Shown: one piece after another, positions 36,062 through 43,348 of the stretch
How the letters are laid out: each line of letters starts with the position of its first letter
Position numbering within the stretch: position 1 is the first letter of the stretch
Assembly: GCA_015478665.1 (NCBI GenBank)
Contig: JADMII010000001.1
Coordinates: 247,537 to 311,536, forward strand
Reading direction: 5' to 3'
Length of the DNA: 64,000 nt
From: Dehalococcoidia bacterium
GTDB taxonomy: Bacteria; Chloroflexota; Dehalococcoidia; DSTF01; JACRBR01
Notes under the pieces: generated by a model
Database searches by the model: none
Seen by the model: the letters and a program-made list of their open reading frames with translations, nothing else
Told to the model about the DNA's origin: nothing
Translations under genes and position numbers: made by a program

Positions 36062-36277
36062 ATGATCAGCAGCCCGTTCGAGAACTACCTCGACCTCGTC
36101 GAGGCCGCCCGCCTGCTCGGCATTCATCCCCAGAGCCTGCGCCGGCTGATCAAGCAGAAGAAGGTGCCTGCGGTGCTCTTCGCTGGCAAGTACCTCATCG
36201 AGCGCGACAAGCTCGAGATGTTCAAGTCCAACTACGACCCGCGCCCCGGCCGTAAGCCGATCCGCCGCCTCATCTGA
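36062..36277 (+). CDS. Excisionase/MerR-fold helix-turn-helix protein
   Basis: A 71-residue protein made up of one winged-helix DNA-binding domain: LDLVEAARLLGIHPQSLRRL, then IKQKKVPAVLFAGKYLIERDKLEMF. This is the HTH_17/excisionase-type fold with a basic tail GRKPIRRLI. Such small proteins are common outside prophages; there is no integrase here, so a phage role is unlikely. It may regulate nearby genes. A TACAAT (36016-36021) lies 40 bases before the ATG. The 220-bp gap upstream (35842-36061) has nothing else. Confidence 0.8.
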   Translation: MISSPFENYLDLVEAARLLGIHPQSLRRLIKQKKVPAVLFAGKYLIERDKLEMFKSNYDPRPGRKPIRRLI

Positions 36278-36337
36278 GCCTCATGGGGGGCGCCGCCTGA
36301 CTGAGCGCGTCCGATCGTGTGGGCGATCAGCGCCTCC

Positions 36338-36400
36338 AACAACCACGCTGGTCGCCAGTGACTGGCAACCCGTACCGGGAACGGGCAACCAGCCCGCCTA
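36338..36400. repeat. Low-complexity CCAGTGACTGGCAACC-type repeat
   Basis: The gap between the HTH gene and pyrE holds imperfect, short tandem units: CCAGTGACTGGCAACCCG, GAACGGGCAACCAGCCC. They resemble the CCAGCAACC units at 56185-56300. Confidence 0.35.
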
Positions 36401-37057
36401 GATCAGCGCTTCCGGCGGCAGCTCCAGGAAGGCCATGCTCTTGCGGTACCACTCCTCGCCAATTTTCCCGCTCGACATCAGGTAGTTCAGCATCACCTTC
36501 AGCGTCAACAGTGACACCAGCCGGATGCCCATCTCCTCGAGCCGCTGCCGGCCTCCCGACTCCCGGTCGAAGAGCACGACGGCGTCGCGAACGAAGAGGC
36601 CTTCGTCGCGGAGGCGGTTGGCGGTGAGGATGACGCTGCCGCCGCCGGTCACCAGGTCGTCCATGATCAGCGCGGTCCGGCTCGGGTGGTACAAGCCCTC
36701 GACGTCCGAGTCGAGGTCGTCCTTGTGCGGGTGCAGGTAGATCAGCGGCACGCGCGACGCCAGCGAGAACGCCTGACCGATCATCAGCCCGCCGAACGGC
36801 ACGCCGCAGACAAGGTCGAACGGCGCGCACTGCGGGTTTCGCATCGACTGCAGCGTCTGCAACTCGCGCAGCACGATCTGCGCCGCGCGCGCGAGGGCTG
36901 TCGGATGAGCGACGAGCAGGCGCAGGTTCACGTACACCGGCGAGTGCACTGTCGTGCGGCCGAGCGTGAAGTCACCGAACTGAACCGAACCGAGCCGCCA
37001 GAGGGTGTCGGCGAGCCAGAGGTTGGACTCGTTGTCCAAGCGTTGTTCGGTCATCAT
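36398..37057 (-). CDS. pyrE: Orotate phosphoribosyltransferase
   Basis: A 219-residue type I phosphoribosyltransferase for pyrimidine synthesis (orotate + PRPP to OMP). The PRPP loop is LIMDDLVTGGGS, and GDFTLGRTTVHSPVYVNLR is the OPRT N-terminal signature. A second ATG lies at 37054. There is no ribosome site: a hairpin with a T tract lies 14 bases ahead of the ATG. A 285-nt leader with a 14-codon ORF and several stems precedes it, so expression is probably regulated at the RNA level. No other pyrimidine gene is in the window. Confidence 0.9.
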   Translation of the reverse strand: MMTEQRLDNESNLWLADTLWRLGSVQFGDFTLGRTTVHSPVYVNLRLLVAHPTALARAAQIVLRELQTLQSMRNPQCAPFDLVCGVPFGGLMIGQAFSLASRVPLIYLHPHKDDLDSDVEGLYHPSRTALIMDDLVTGGGSVILTANRLRDEGLFVRDAVVLFDRESGGRQRLEEMGIRLVSLLTLKVMLNYLMSSGKIGEEWYRKSMAFLELPPEALI

Positions 37058-37070
37058 GCGGCGCCAATGG

Positions 37071-37098
37071 AAAAGGCCTTCCGATGGAAAGCCTTTTT
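37071..37098 (-). terminator. Attenuator-like hairpin before pyrE
   Basis: AAAAGGC/GCCTTTT arms (37071-37077 and 37091-37097) plus an inner TTCC/GGAA, loop GAT. Read toward pyrE it ends in TTTTCC 14 bases before the ATG. Because it also reads as a terminator on the plus strand, direction of use is unproven. Confidence 0.5.
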
Positions 37099-37239
37099 CG
37101 TCTTATCTGTCACCGTGGATCCGGCAGGCTCCGGAACGGGTTACCCCCGTGATGGCTGGGACCTGCGTCTTCGACGACACCCGTGCTGCCATTGATGTTG
37201 GAGTCCTGCCCAGCCGCGCGCCCTGCCTGAGGGCAGGGC

Positions 37240-37284
37240 TCACCTGTCAACTTGCCAGATACCCCAGCGGATTCGGTTGTTCAT
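37240..37284 (-). CDS. Leader peptide of pyrE
   Basis: A 14-codon ORF, MNNRIRWGIWQVDR, preceded by AGGAGGTG five bases before the ATG, the best ribosome site in the region. It lies about 58 nt into the transcript and its stop abuts a strong hairpin. It has two Trp and three Arg codons. Function is inferred: coupling of leader translation to downstream transcription or folding. Confidence 0.55.
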   Translation of the reverse strand: MNNRIRWGIWQVDR

Positions 37285-37348
37285 GAGGCACCTCCTGTCA
37301 CTAAGGATTGCCCATGACCGGTGGCACCGCGCCACGACGGCTACCCTC

Positions 37349-37378
37349 ACAGTAGTCCCGTGCGCGCACGCCTGTCAA
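37349..37378 (-). promoter_or_regulatory. Promoter of the pyrE leader
   Basis: TTGACA (37378-37373), an 18-nt spacer, TACTGT (37354-37349) on the minus strand. The transcript would start near 37342. Confidence 0.65.
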
Positions 37379-37775
37379 GCATCTGCCGCGACGCTTCGCC
37401 ATCGCGCTCGATGCCGGGCGCCGGCCGCCCGCCCTCATGCCGGAGACGTCGTGGGCGTCGGCAAGGCGCGTCTCCCGGTGGCGCACGAAGCGGACGCCGT
37501 CCGTCAGGCGCTCCGTCGCGCGGACCGGGTGGTCCGGCGAGCGCCACACAGGTAGCCGGGATGGCTGCGTCATCGGCCACGGTATTCACGGGCGGTCGAT
37601 GGTCGCGCGATTGCGACGCCCGGCGCCCGTCACCGCACGCCCATCACCGCTATGGAGGGCGCGCGCAGGCGCGAGTAGGATTCAGGGGAGCCACGCGGGG
37701 TGCGCGGCCGCGTCCGAACGCGGCGACGCTCACGCCGGCTGATCTGCGATGATCGAGGGGAAACGGAGGCGCAGC
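37379..37775. other. Intergenic region, no gene recognised
   Basis: About 400 bp between the pyrE promoter and the DUF2630 gene. Apart from GC-rich inverted segments around 37490-37550, no feature can be supported. Confidence 0.4.
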
Positions 37776-38018
37776 ATGGAGGACAAGGACGTGCTCGGGC
37801 ATATCGGCAGCCTGGTGGAAGAGGAGAAGCGGCTGCGGGGCGAGCTGCGCGGCGCGCCAGAGGCGGACCCGCGCCATCAGCGGCTGCACTCCGTCGAGGT
37901 GAGCCTCGACCAGTGCTGGGACCTGCTGCGCCAGCGACGCGGCCGCCGCCACGCCGGCGAGGACGCCGACGCCGCGCAGCCGCGCTCGCCGGACACCGTC
38001 GAGGGGTACGTGCAGTAG
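37776..38018 (+). CDS. DUF2630 family protein
   Basis: An 80-residue protein of the DUF2630 family: MEDKDVLGHIGSLVEEEKRL, then SVEVSLDQCWDLLRQRRGRR and a C-terminal SPDTVEGYVQ. It is a small helical soluble protein of unknown function, well known in Actinobacteria and some Chloroflexota. GGAGG six bases before the ATG at 37776 fixes the start. Confidence 0.85.
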   Translation: MEDKDVLGHIGSLVEEEKRLRGELRGAPEADPRHQRLHSVEVSLDQCWDLLRQRRGRRHAGEDADAAQPRSPDTVEGYVQ

Positions 38019-38070
38019 GGCGGCCAAGGTCCGCCTCGGCTCTCATGGCTCGCGGCCAAGGCCGCCGTAC

Positions 38071-38178
38071 AGGCTACTGCGGCGCCTGTGCCATCCCGCG
38101 GCGTACGAGGCGTACGAGATGTTCCGCGACAAGAAGGACGGCTGCATCAGGCTCGTGATGCAGCCGTCAGGTGGCTGA
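38071..38178 (+). pseudogene. Remnant of the 3' end of a zinc-dependent alcohol dehydrogenase
   Basis: In one frame the sequence ends HPAAYEAYEMFRDKKDGCIR, LVMQPSGG, stop at 38176-38178. This is the C-terminal pattern of zinc-type alcohol dehydrogenases (AYEMF..K.DGCIKVVL.P). No catalytic or cofactor domain precedes it, so only a small tail is left. Identification rests on about 25 residues. Confidence 0.5.
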
Positions 38179-38413
38179 GACCTCTCCGCCGACCCACTCC
38201 ACGTCGTGGTGTGCAGAGGGGAGCGGCGGGATGGCGCGTGGTGCGACGGCATGCGTCGTTTTCAAGCGCCGCACAGCATCTCGCCGGACGACAACCCGGC
38301 CGGCGCCCGGTGCCGCTACCGGCGGCGCGCTGGGTCCGCGCTTCGATGTACCCGAGCTTCATCTGGTTGTACGACAACTCGCGGAGGTTCGCCGGCGTCT
38401 CGCGGTCACTCAT
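38167..38413 (-). pseudogene. Possible frameshifted small gene
   Basis: The minus strand opens with MSDRETPANLRELSYNQMKL and GYIEARTQ. The natural-looking end SAHHDVEWVGGEVSAT is in a different frame (stop at 38169-38167). One indel between about 38300 and 38330 would join them into an ~80-residue protein. The end overlaps the ADH remnant on the other strand. Not identified. Confidence 0.3.
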
Positions 38414-38682
38414 GCTCTCATGATCGCGGACGTGCAGGCGCGGCGGCGTCACCCGCATGGTGGTAGCCGCCCGACGTGGGCGACGCCCGACGGTAGTGGC
38501 ACGCTCGCCCGTGCGACGAGCGGATGCGCGGGACGTGGCGATCGCGACCTCGGCGAACCCGATGCCCGGGACGGCCGGGCGTGCTCGCCGTCTCCGCCGC
38601 GCCGGCGATTGCGGACGAGGACGCGCTGGCCGCGGGCGCACGAGAGCAAGCGGCAGGTGCGTGTTCGCGGCCGGAGCGTCAC
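38414..38682. other. Intergenic region, no gene recognised
   Basis: About 270 bp past the end of the glycan operon. GC-rich, no supported gene, no clear terminator. Confidence 0.4.
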
Positions 38683-39480
38683 TCAGCAGAGCGCCCACGG
38701 GGCATCCACGCTGCGGTCGACGATCGTCGTCGGCAACTCCTGATGATAGACACCGGACGGGAGGAGGCCGCAGCCGCCGTAGCGCTCCATCACGCGCAGT
38801 TGCGCCAGCACGTCTTCGCCGGCGTGCAAGGTCGGCAGTCGCGGCCAAAATCCGAAGCCGCCGGCGGCGCGCAGCTTGGCGACGTCGTACAGCACGCAGC
38901 CGCCGACCCACGCCACGCGATACAGCCGCTGGCGCTCCGGCGTCAACCCCAGACGGCGCTGGAGGTGCAGCGGATTCGCGGCGTTGTGCAGGCGGTGGCG
39001 CTGCCACGCCGGCGAGCCCGGCCGCACCGCTTCCGGCTCGACGCGCCCGTCCCAGAACTCGACCTCCTGCTCGTCCTCGCGCACGTCGTCGGCGTAGCTG
39101 AGGCCGATGACGGGACAGCCGACAAACCCGCACCGCGCGTCCTCGATGGCGGCGAGCATGCGGCGCAGCACGTGCGGCTCCAGGATCAGCTCGTCGTCGA
39201 GCAAGAGCGCGTACGGCGCGCGCGCTTGGTCGAGCAAGAACTGGCGCTGCTCCGCCATGCCGCGCCGCGGCAGGTGCTTGTGGAGCTCGACGGCGTCGCC
39301 ATGGAGCCGGAGCACGCGCAGCACCGCCTGCGCCTCGGGCGAGCAGGCGGCGTCATGGCGGTCGTCCTGGTCGGAGATCACGACGCGCACGTCGGGCAGG
39401 TCCTGCATCGCGAGTGACGTCAGCGTGACGGCGAGCGCAGTCGGCCGCGCGTATGTCGGGATCAGCACATCGAGCGTCAT
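38683..39480 (-). CDS. GT2 family glycosyltransferase
   Basis: A 265-residue GT-A-fold transferase: VLIPTYARPTALAVTLTSL, then the nucleotide-sugar region VVISDQDD and a metal-binding LLLDDELILEP. The later AGEDVLAQLRVMER segment is typical of the acceptor loop. It adds a sugar to the glycan made by this operon; the sugar is not predictable. Its ATG overlaps the GT9 stop as ATGA; last gene of the operon. Confidence 0.85.
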   Translation of the reverse strand: MTLDVLIPTYARPTALAVTLTSLAMQDLPDVRVVISDQDDRHDAACSPEAQAVLRVLRLHGDAVELHKHLPRRGMAEQRQFLLDQARAPYALLLDDELILEPHVLRRMLAAIEDARCGFVGCPVIGLSYADDVREDEQEVEFWDGRVEPEAVRPGSPAWQRHRLHNAANPLHLQRRLGLTPERQRLYRVAWVGGCVLYDVAKLRAAGGFGFWPRLPTLHAGEDVLAQLRVMERYGGCGLLPSGVYHQELPTTIVDRSVDAPWALC

Positions 39481-40601
39481 GCGCGCACTTCCACTTCGTG
39501 CCGTGCGCCCCACGTCCCGGCGTAGAGCTCGCGGGCGGCGGCGGCGACCTCCGCCGGCTCGACGAGGCGCAGGCAATGATGGTGGCCTTCGGGGCAGATG
39601 CGGCGGTAGCACCAGCGGCACGGCACGTCGCGCGACAACACGCGCGCCGGCGCCCGCCACGGCGTGTGCTGCGGGTTGGTGAGCGCGTAGAGGTCGACGA
39701 CGGGCGTGCCGACGGCGGCGGCGATGTGCACCGGGCCGCTGTTGTTCGAGATCAGCAGCGGCGCGAGCGAGAGCAGCGCCGCCATCTCCGCCAGGTCGAC
39801 GACGCCGCAGAGCGAGAGCGACGGCGCCCGCATCGCCCGCTGCACCGCCTCGACGATCGGCGCCTCCCCGGCCGTCCCGGTGACGACGACTTGCCAGCCG
39901 TCGCCGGCGACAAGCTCGTCGGCTGCGGCGCCGAACGACTCCGCCGGATAGCGCCGCGAAGTCGCCGTCGCGCCCGGGTGCAGCACGCACCAGGGGTGGG
40001 CGACGTCGATCCCACGCGCGGCGAGGAGGCCGCGGACGCGACGCAGCGCATCATCTGGCACCCGGAGCGAGAGCGTGAGATCGGCCGTCGCGCAGCCGAC
40101 GGCCGCGACGAGGTCAAGCTGGCGTTGCGCCTCGTGGCGCAGCTGTTGGTCCGGCTCGCTCTCGCGCACCCAGTCGCTGAGCAGCGCGTACGGATTCTCG
40201 CGGCAGTGCGCGAGCTGACGCGGGATGCCGGCGAGGCGGCAGAGGAGCGCGGCGGGCAGCGCGCTTTGCGTGTAGACCGTGAAGATCACCGACGCGTCGA
40301 ACGCCCGCCCGCGCAGCAGGTCGGCCATCTCCCGCTCGCGGCGCCCGCTGACGGCCGACTTCACCCACGGCGCCTCGTACGTGATCACGTCGTCGATCTC
40401 CGGCACGAGAGGCGCGACGGCGGCGCCTGCCTGCGATGTCAGCAGCGTCAGCCGGCGTCCGGCGACGGACGACTTCAGCGCCCGCAGCGCCGGCGTCGTC
40501 ATCAGCACGTCACCGATCGTGTCGAGTCGGATGCAGAGGACGTTGCGCGCGTGCTGCCAGCGCGCGGCTGCGCTCTCGCCTTCGACGTTTGCCATGGTCA
40601 T
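39477..40601 (-). CDS. GT9 family (heptosyltransferase-like) glycosyltransferase
   Basis: A 374-residue GT-B enzyme. The GT9 N-terminus VLCIRLDTIGDVLMTTPALR binds the acceptor side; VLHPGATATSRRYPAESFG and SNNSGPVHIAAAVGTPVVDL are the ADP-heptose-binding motifs. A C-terminal Cys cluster (CRWCYRRICPEGHHHC) may hold a metal. The likely donor is ADP-heptose, made by the neighbouring genes. An ATG at 40595 is also possible. The HldE frame runs 92 bp into this gene, which may be an indel artefact. Confidence 0.9.
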   Translation of the reverse strand: MTMANVEGESAAARWQHARNVLCIRLDTIGDVLMTTPALRALKSSVAGRRLTLLTSQAGAAVAPLVPEIDDVITYEAPWVKSAVSGRREREMADLLRGRAFDASVIFTVYTQSALPAALLCRLAGIPRQLAHCRENPYALLSDWVRESEPDQQLRHEAQRQLDLVAAVGCATADLTLSLRVPDDALRRVRGLLAARGIDVAHPWCVLHPGATATSRRYPAESFGAAADELVAGDGWQVVVTGTAGEAPIVEAVQRAMRAPSLSLCGVVDLAEMAALLSLAPLLISNNSGPVHIAAAVGTPVVDLYALTNPQHTPWRAPARVLSRDVPCRWCYRRICPEGHHHCLRLVEPAEVAAAARELYAGTWGARHEVEVRA

Positions 40602-42060
40602 CCCCCGCCTGGATGCGCTCGATGATATGCGACGTACTGCGCTCCTCGAGGTACGGCAACAGCTGGACGACGCCGCCGAGCGCCTCGACGAGCGGCGCCT
40701 CCGGCAACGTCTCTCGCGTGTAGTCGCCGCCCTTCACGAAGACGTGCGGCCGCAGCGCCCGGATCAACTGCTCGGGTGTGTCGCCGTCGAAGGGGACGAT
40801 GTGATCGACGCAGCTCAGCGCTGCCAGCACCTGCACCCGGTCGTCGAGCGCGTTGATCGGTCGGCTCGCGCCCTTCAGCCGCGCGACACTCGCATCGCTG
40901 TTGATGCCGACGATCAGCAGGTCGCCGAGCGCCTTCGCGCGGTTCAGGTAGGTGATGTGGCCGCGATGCAGGATGTCGAAGCAGCCGTTGGTGAAGACGA
41001 TCCGCCGCCCCTGCTCGCGGTGAAACGCCACGCGTCGCGCGAACGCGCCGAGGTCGCTGACCGCCTTGTCGTCGGCGGTCAGGTAGGCACGCAGCTCGCT
41101 CGCCATGCACGTCGACGTGCCGTCCTTGCCGACGACCACGGCCGCCGCCGCGGACGCAAGCTCGGCCGCCGTCGTGCTGCTCGCGCCGACGGCGAGCGCG
41201 CCCGCCAGCGTGGCGACGAACGTGTCGCCGGCGCCCGCCGCGCGCGAGTGGCGCGTCGGACGCGCGTACGTGCGATACGGCGGCGCGTCGCGCTCGCAGA
41301 GCACGGCGCCATCGGCATCGAGCGTGATCGCGGCGCAGCCGGCGCCGGTGAGTTCGAGCAGCCGCTCGCCCTGCGACGCCATCTGCTCGGCGCGCGCGTC
41401 CGCCCCGTCCAGCCGCCGCACGCCGAGCAGGCGCACGGCCTCGTCGTAGTTCGGCTTGACGGCCGTCGGGCGCAGCGCGCGGTACGAGGGCAGGTCGTGC
41501 GCGTCGACGACGAGCACGCGACGGCGCAGCTGCCGGAGCGCCGCGAGCTCGTGGATCACGGCGGGCGTCAGGATGCCGTAGCCGTAGTCCGAGACGACGA
41601 TGACGTCGGCGTCGGCTGCCGCGCTGCGAACCCGACCGACGAGCGCCCGCTCGGTGTCGGCCTCGAGCGCGCTCGTCGTGCCCTGGTCGAAGCGCACGAG
41701 CAGTTGCGAGCCGGCGATGACGCGGTGCTTCGCCAGCGTCCGCCGCGCGCTGCCGCGTATGACGTGCTCCGTCTCCACGCCCGCCGCCGCGAGCGCGCCG
41801 CGGACGAGGCGGCCCTCAGGATCGTCGCCGACGACCGACACCAGCGCGACGCCGGCGCCCAGCGCCGCAAGGTTGAGTGCCGTGTTGGCGGCGCCGCCGG
41901 CGGCATCGGTCCGCGCCGCCACGTCGACGATCGGCACCGGCGCCTCGCGGCAGATGCGGCCGGCGCTGCCGGTGAGATAGCAGTCGAGTATCGCCTCGCC
42001 GATGACGAGCGCGCGCACGCCGCGCAGGCGGTCGAGCGTGTCCAGCAGCAGCGGCGTCAC
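40510..42060 (-). CDS. hldE: Bifunctional D-beta-heptose 7-phosphate kinase / 1-phosphate adenylyltransferase
   Basis: A 516-residue fusion. The N-terminal PfkB/ribokinase kinase (~1-320) has GGAANTALNLAALGAG and the AAGAGDTFVATLAGAL catalytic motif. The C-terminal nucleotidyltransferase (~355-486) has FTNGCFDILHRGHITYL, with the HxGH motif. It makes ADP-D-glycero-beta-D-manno-heptose. The GTG start overlaps gmhB by GTGA. After IERIQAG the frame continues 30 basic residues into the GT9 gene; one extra G in the GGGGG run at 40602-40606 would stop it at an ATGA like every other junction here. Confidence 0.92.
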   Translation of the reverse strand: MTPLLLDTLDRLRGVRALVIGEAILDCYLTGSAGRICREAPVPIVDVAARTDAAGGAANTALNLAALGAGVALVSVVGDDPEGRLVRGALAAAGVETEHVIRGSARRTLAKHRVIAGSQLLVRFDQGTTSALEADTERALVGRVRSAAADADVIVVSDYGYGILTPAVIHELAALRQLRRRVLVVDAHDLPSYRALRPTAVKPNYDEAVRLLGVRRLDGADARAEQMASQGERLLELTGAGCAAITLDADGAVLCERDAPPYRTYARPTRHSRAAGAGDTFVATLAGALAVGASSTTAAELASAAAAVVVGKDGTSTCMASELRAYLTADDKAVSDLGAFARRVAFHREQGRRIVFTNGCFDILHRGHITYLNRAKALGDLLIVGINSDASVARLKGASRPINALDDRVQVLAALSCVDHIVPFDGDTPEQLIRALRPHVFVKGGDYTRETLPEAPLVEALGGVVQLLPYLEERSTSHIIERIQAGDDHGKRRRRERSRALAARAQRPLHPTRHDR

Positions 42061-42629
42061 GCGCGACCTCCGTCGATGATGATCGCCGCGGCGTGCGCGA
42101 GGTCACGGGCGACGTAGTGCGGTGCGCGTTCCGGCGAACGCCGCCACTCGGTCTCGTCGCCGTTGTCGAGCAGCACCGTCCGGCAGCCCGCACGCCGGCC
42201 CGCTTCGACGTCATCGAGGATGTCGCCGACCATCCAGGAACGACGGCACTCGATCGCGCCTGCGGCGGCGAGCGTCGTGATCAGCCCCGGCGCCGGCTTG
42301 CGGCAGGCGCACGCGACGGCGTACCGGCCGACGACGCCGTCCGGGTGATGCGGGCAGCAGGCGAAGCCGTCGAGCGCGACGCCGGTCGCCGCCAGCATCT
42401 CGCGGAGCCGCGCCTCCACGCGGGCGAGCGCTGCGGCGTCGAAGTAGCCGCGCGCGATGCCGGACTGGTTCGAGACGACGCAGATGCGATACGAGGCGGC
42501 GGCGATCGCCGGCAGCGCCCGTTCGGCGCCCTGGGCGAGGCGCACGCGCGCGGGGTCGACGTTGTACGGCACGTCGTCGACGAGCGTGCCGTCCTTGTCG
42601 AAGAAGACGGCGGCGGCGCTCACGGCCAT
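42057..42629 (-). CDS. gmhB: D-glycero-beta-D-manno-heptose 1,7-bisphosphate 7-phosphatase
   Basis: A 190-residue HAD-IIIA phosphatase. FFDKDGTLVDD carries the nucleophile and acid/base Asp pair; CCPHHPDG and CACRKP form the zinc site typical of GmhB; MVGDILDDVEAGRRAG is the third HAD motif. It removes the 7-phosphate between the two HldE steps. The ATG at 42629 overlaps the SDR stop by 10 bp. Confidence 0.92.
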   Translation of the reverse strand: MAVSAAAVFFDKDGTLVDDVPYNVDPARVRLAQGAERALPAIAAASYRICVVSNQSGIARGYFDAAALARVEARLREMLAATGVALDGFACCPHHPDGVVGRYAVACACRKPAPGLITTLAAAGAIECRRSWMVGDILDDVEAGRRAGCRTVLLDNGDETEWRRSPERAPHYVARDLAHAAAIIIDGGRA

Positions 42630-43348
42630 GACGTCTCCCGCATCGGCAGCACCATCACCTCCGGGATCACCGTTTCGGCCGGCTGCGTGAGGACGAAACG
42701 CACAGTCTCCGCGACATTCTGTGGGTCCTGCAGCAGCGCCGGATCGAGATCCGGGAAGCGGTCGAGGAGGAACGGCGTCCGCATGCCGCCCGCGACGACC
42801 GCCGTCACCTTCACACCCTGCACGCGCGCCTCGACGTGCAGCGCATGGCTGAGGCCCAGCAGCCCCCACTTGCTCGCGTGGTACGCCGAGGCGTTCGGCC
42901 ACGCGCGCTTCGCCGCGGTTGAGACGATGTTGACGATATGCCCCGAGCGCCGCTCTTGCATCGATGCGAGAGCAAACTTCGCCATGAGGAAGGGGCCGCG
43001 CAGGTTCACGCTCAGCACGCGGTCGAACTCCTCCACGCCCAGCTCGTCGACGCTCGTCGTCACGTCGACGCCGGCGTTGTTCACGAGCACATCGATGCGC
43101 CCGTGGCGCGCGATCGTGCTCTCGACGGCGTCACGCGCCTGCTGTTCGTCCGACACGTCGAGCCGCAAGGCGCTCGCCTGCCCGCCCGCCGCCGCCAGCT
43201 CGTCGGCGAGCCGCCGCACCGGCTCCTCGCGCACGTCGGCGGCGACGACAGTCGCTCCGGCGCCGACGAGCGTGCGGCAGATCGCCTCGCCGAGCCCGCG
43301 GCCGCCGCCCGTCACCAGCGCGACGCGGCCACAGAGTTCGTGCGTCAT
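42620..43348 (-). CDS. Classical short-chain dehydrogenase/reductase
   Basis: A 242-residue SDR. The NAD(P) motif is VTGGGRGLGEAI, NNAG near residue 85, catalytic Ser in IVST and YHASK. Classical (FabG-like) rather than extended, so it is not HldD epimerase. Its role in the operon is unknown; it may oxidise or reduce a sugar. ATG at 43348 overlaps the upstream gene as ATGA. Confidence 0.88.
   Translation of the reverse strand: MTHELCGRVALVTGGGRGLGEAICRTLVGAGATVVAADVREEPVRRLADELAAAGGQASALRLDVSDEQQARDAVESTIARHGRIDVLVNNAGVDVTTSVDELGVEEFDRVLSVNLRGPFLMAKFALASMQERRSGHIVNIVSTAAKRAWPNASAYHASKWGLLGLSHALHVEARVQGVKVTAVVAGGMRTPFLLDRFPDLDPALLQDPQNVAETVRFVLTQPAETVIPEVMVLPMRETSWP

Larger units (their letters stand above)
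37058..37348 (-). promoter_or_regulatory. Structured pyrE leader RNA
   Basis: From the predicted start site near 37342 to pyrE. In transcript order: a 14-codon ORF (37284-37240); an 8-bp hairpin just after its stop (arms 37239-37232 and 37227-37220); a 7-bp pairing GGCTGGG/CCCAGCC (37215-37209 with 37160-37154) closing a variable loop; two further stems (37150-37146 with 37140-37136, and 37135-37131 with 37124-37120); and a final hairpin with T tract. I do not recognise it as a known riboswitch class. Confidence 0.55.

Noticed and set aside
36062-36277. Prophage or integrated element suggested by the excisionase-like protein
   Set aside because: No integrase, att repeat or phage gene nearby; the fold is common in chromosomal regulators.
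37240-37284. pyrE leader as a trp attenuator or T-box
   Set aside because: The peptide has two Trp codons but pyrE is a pyrimidine gene, and the T-box AGGGTGGNACCGCG motif is absent.
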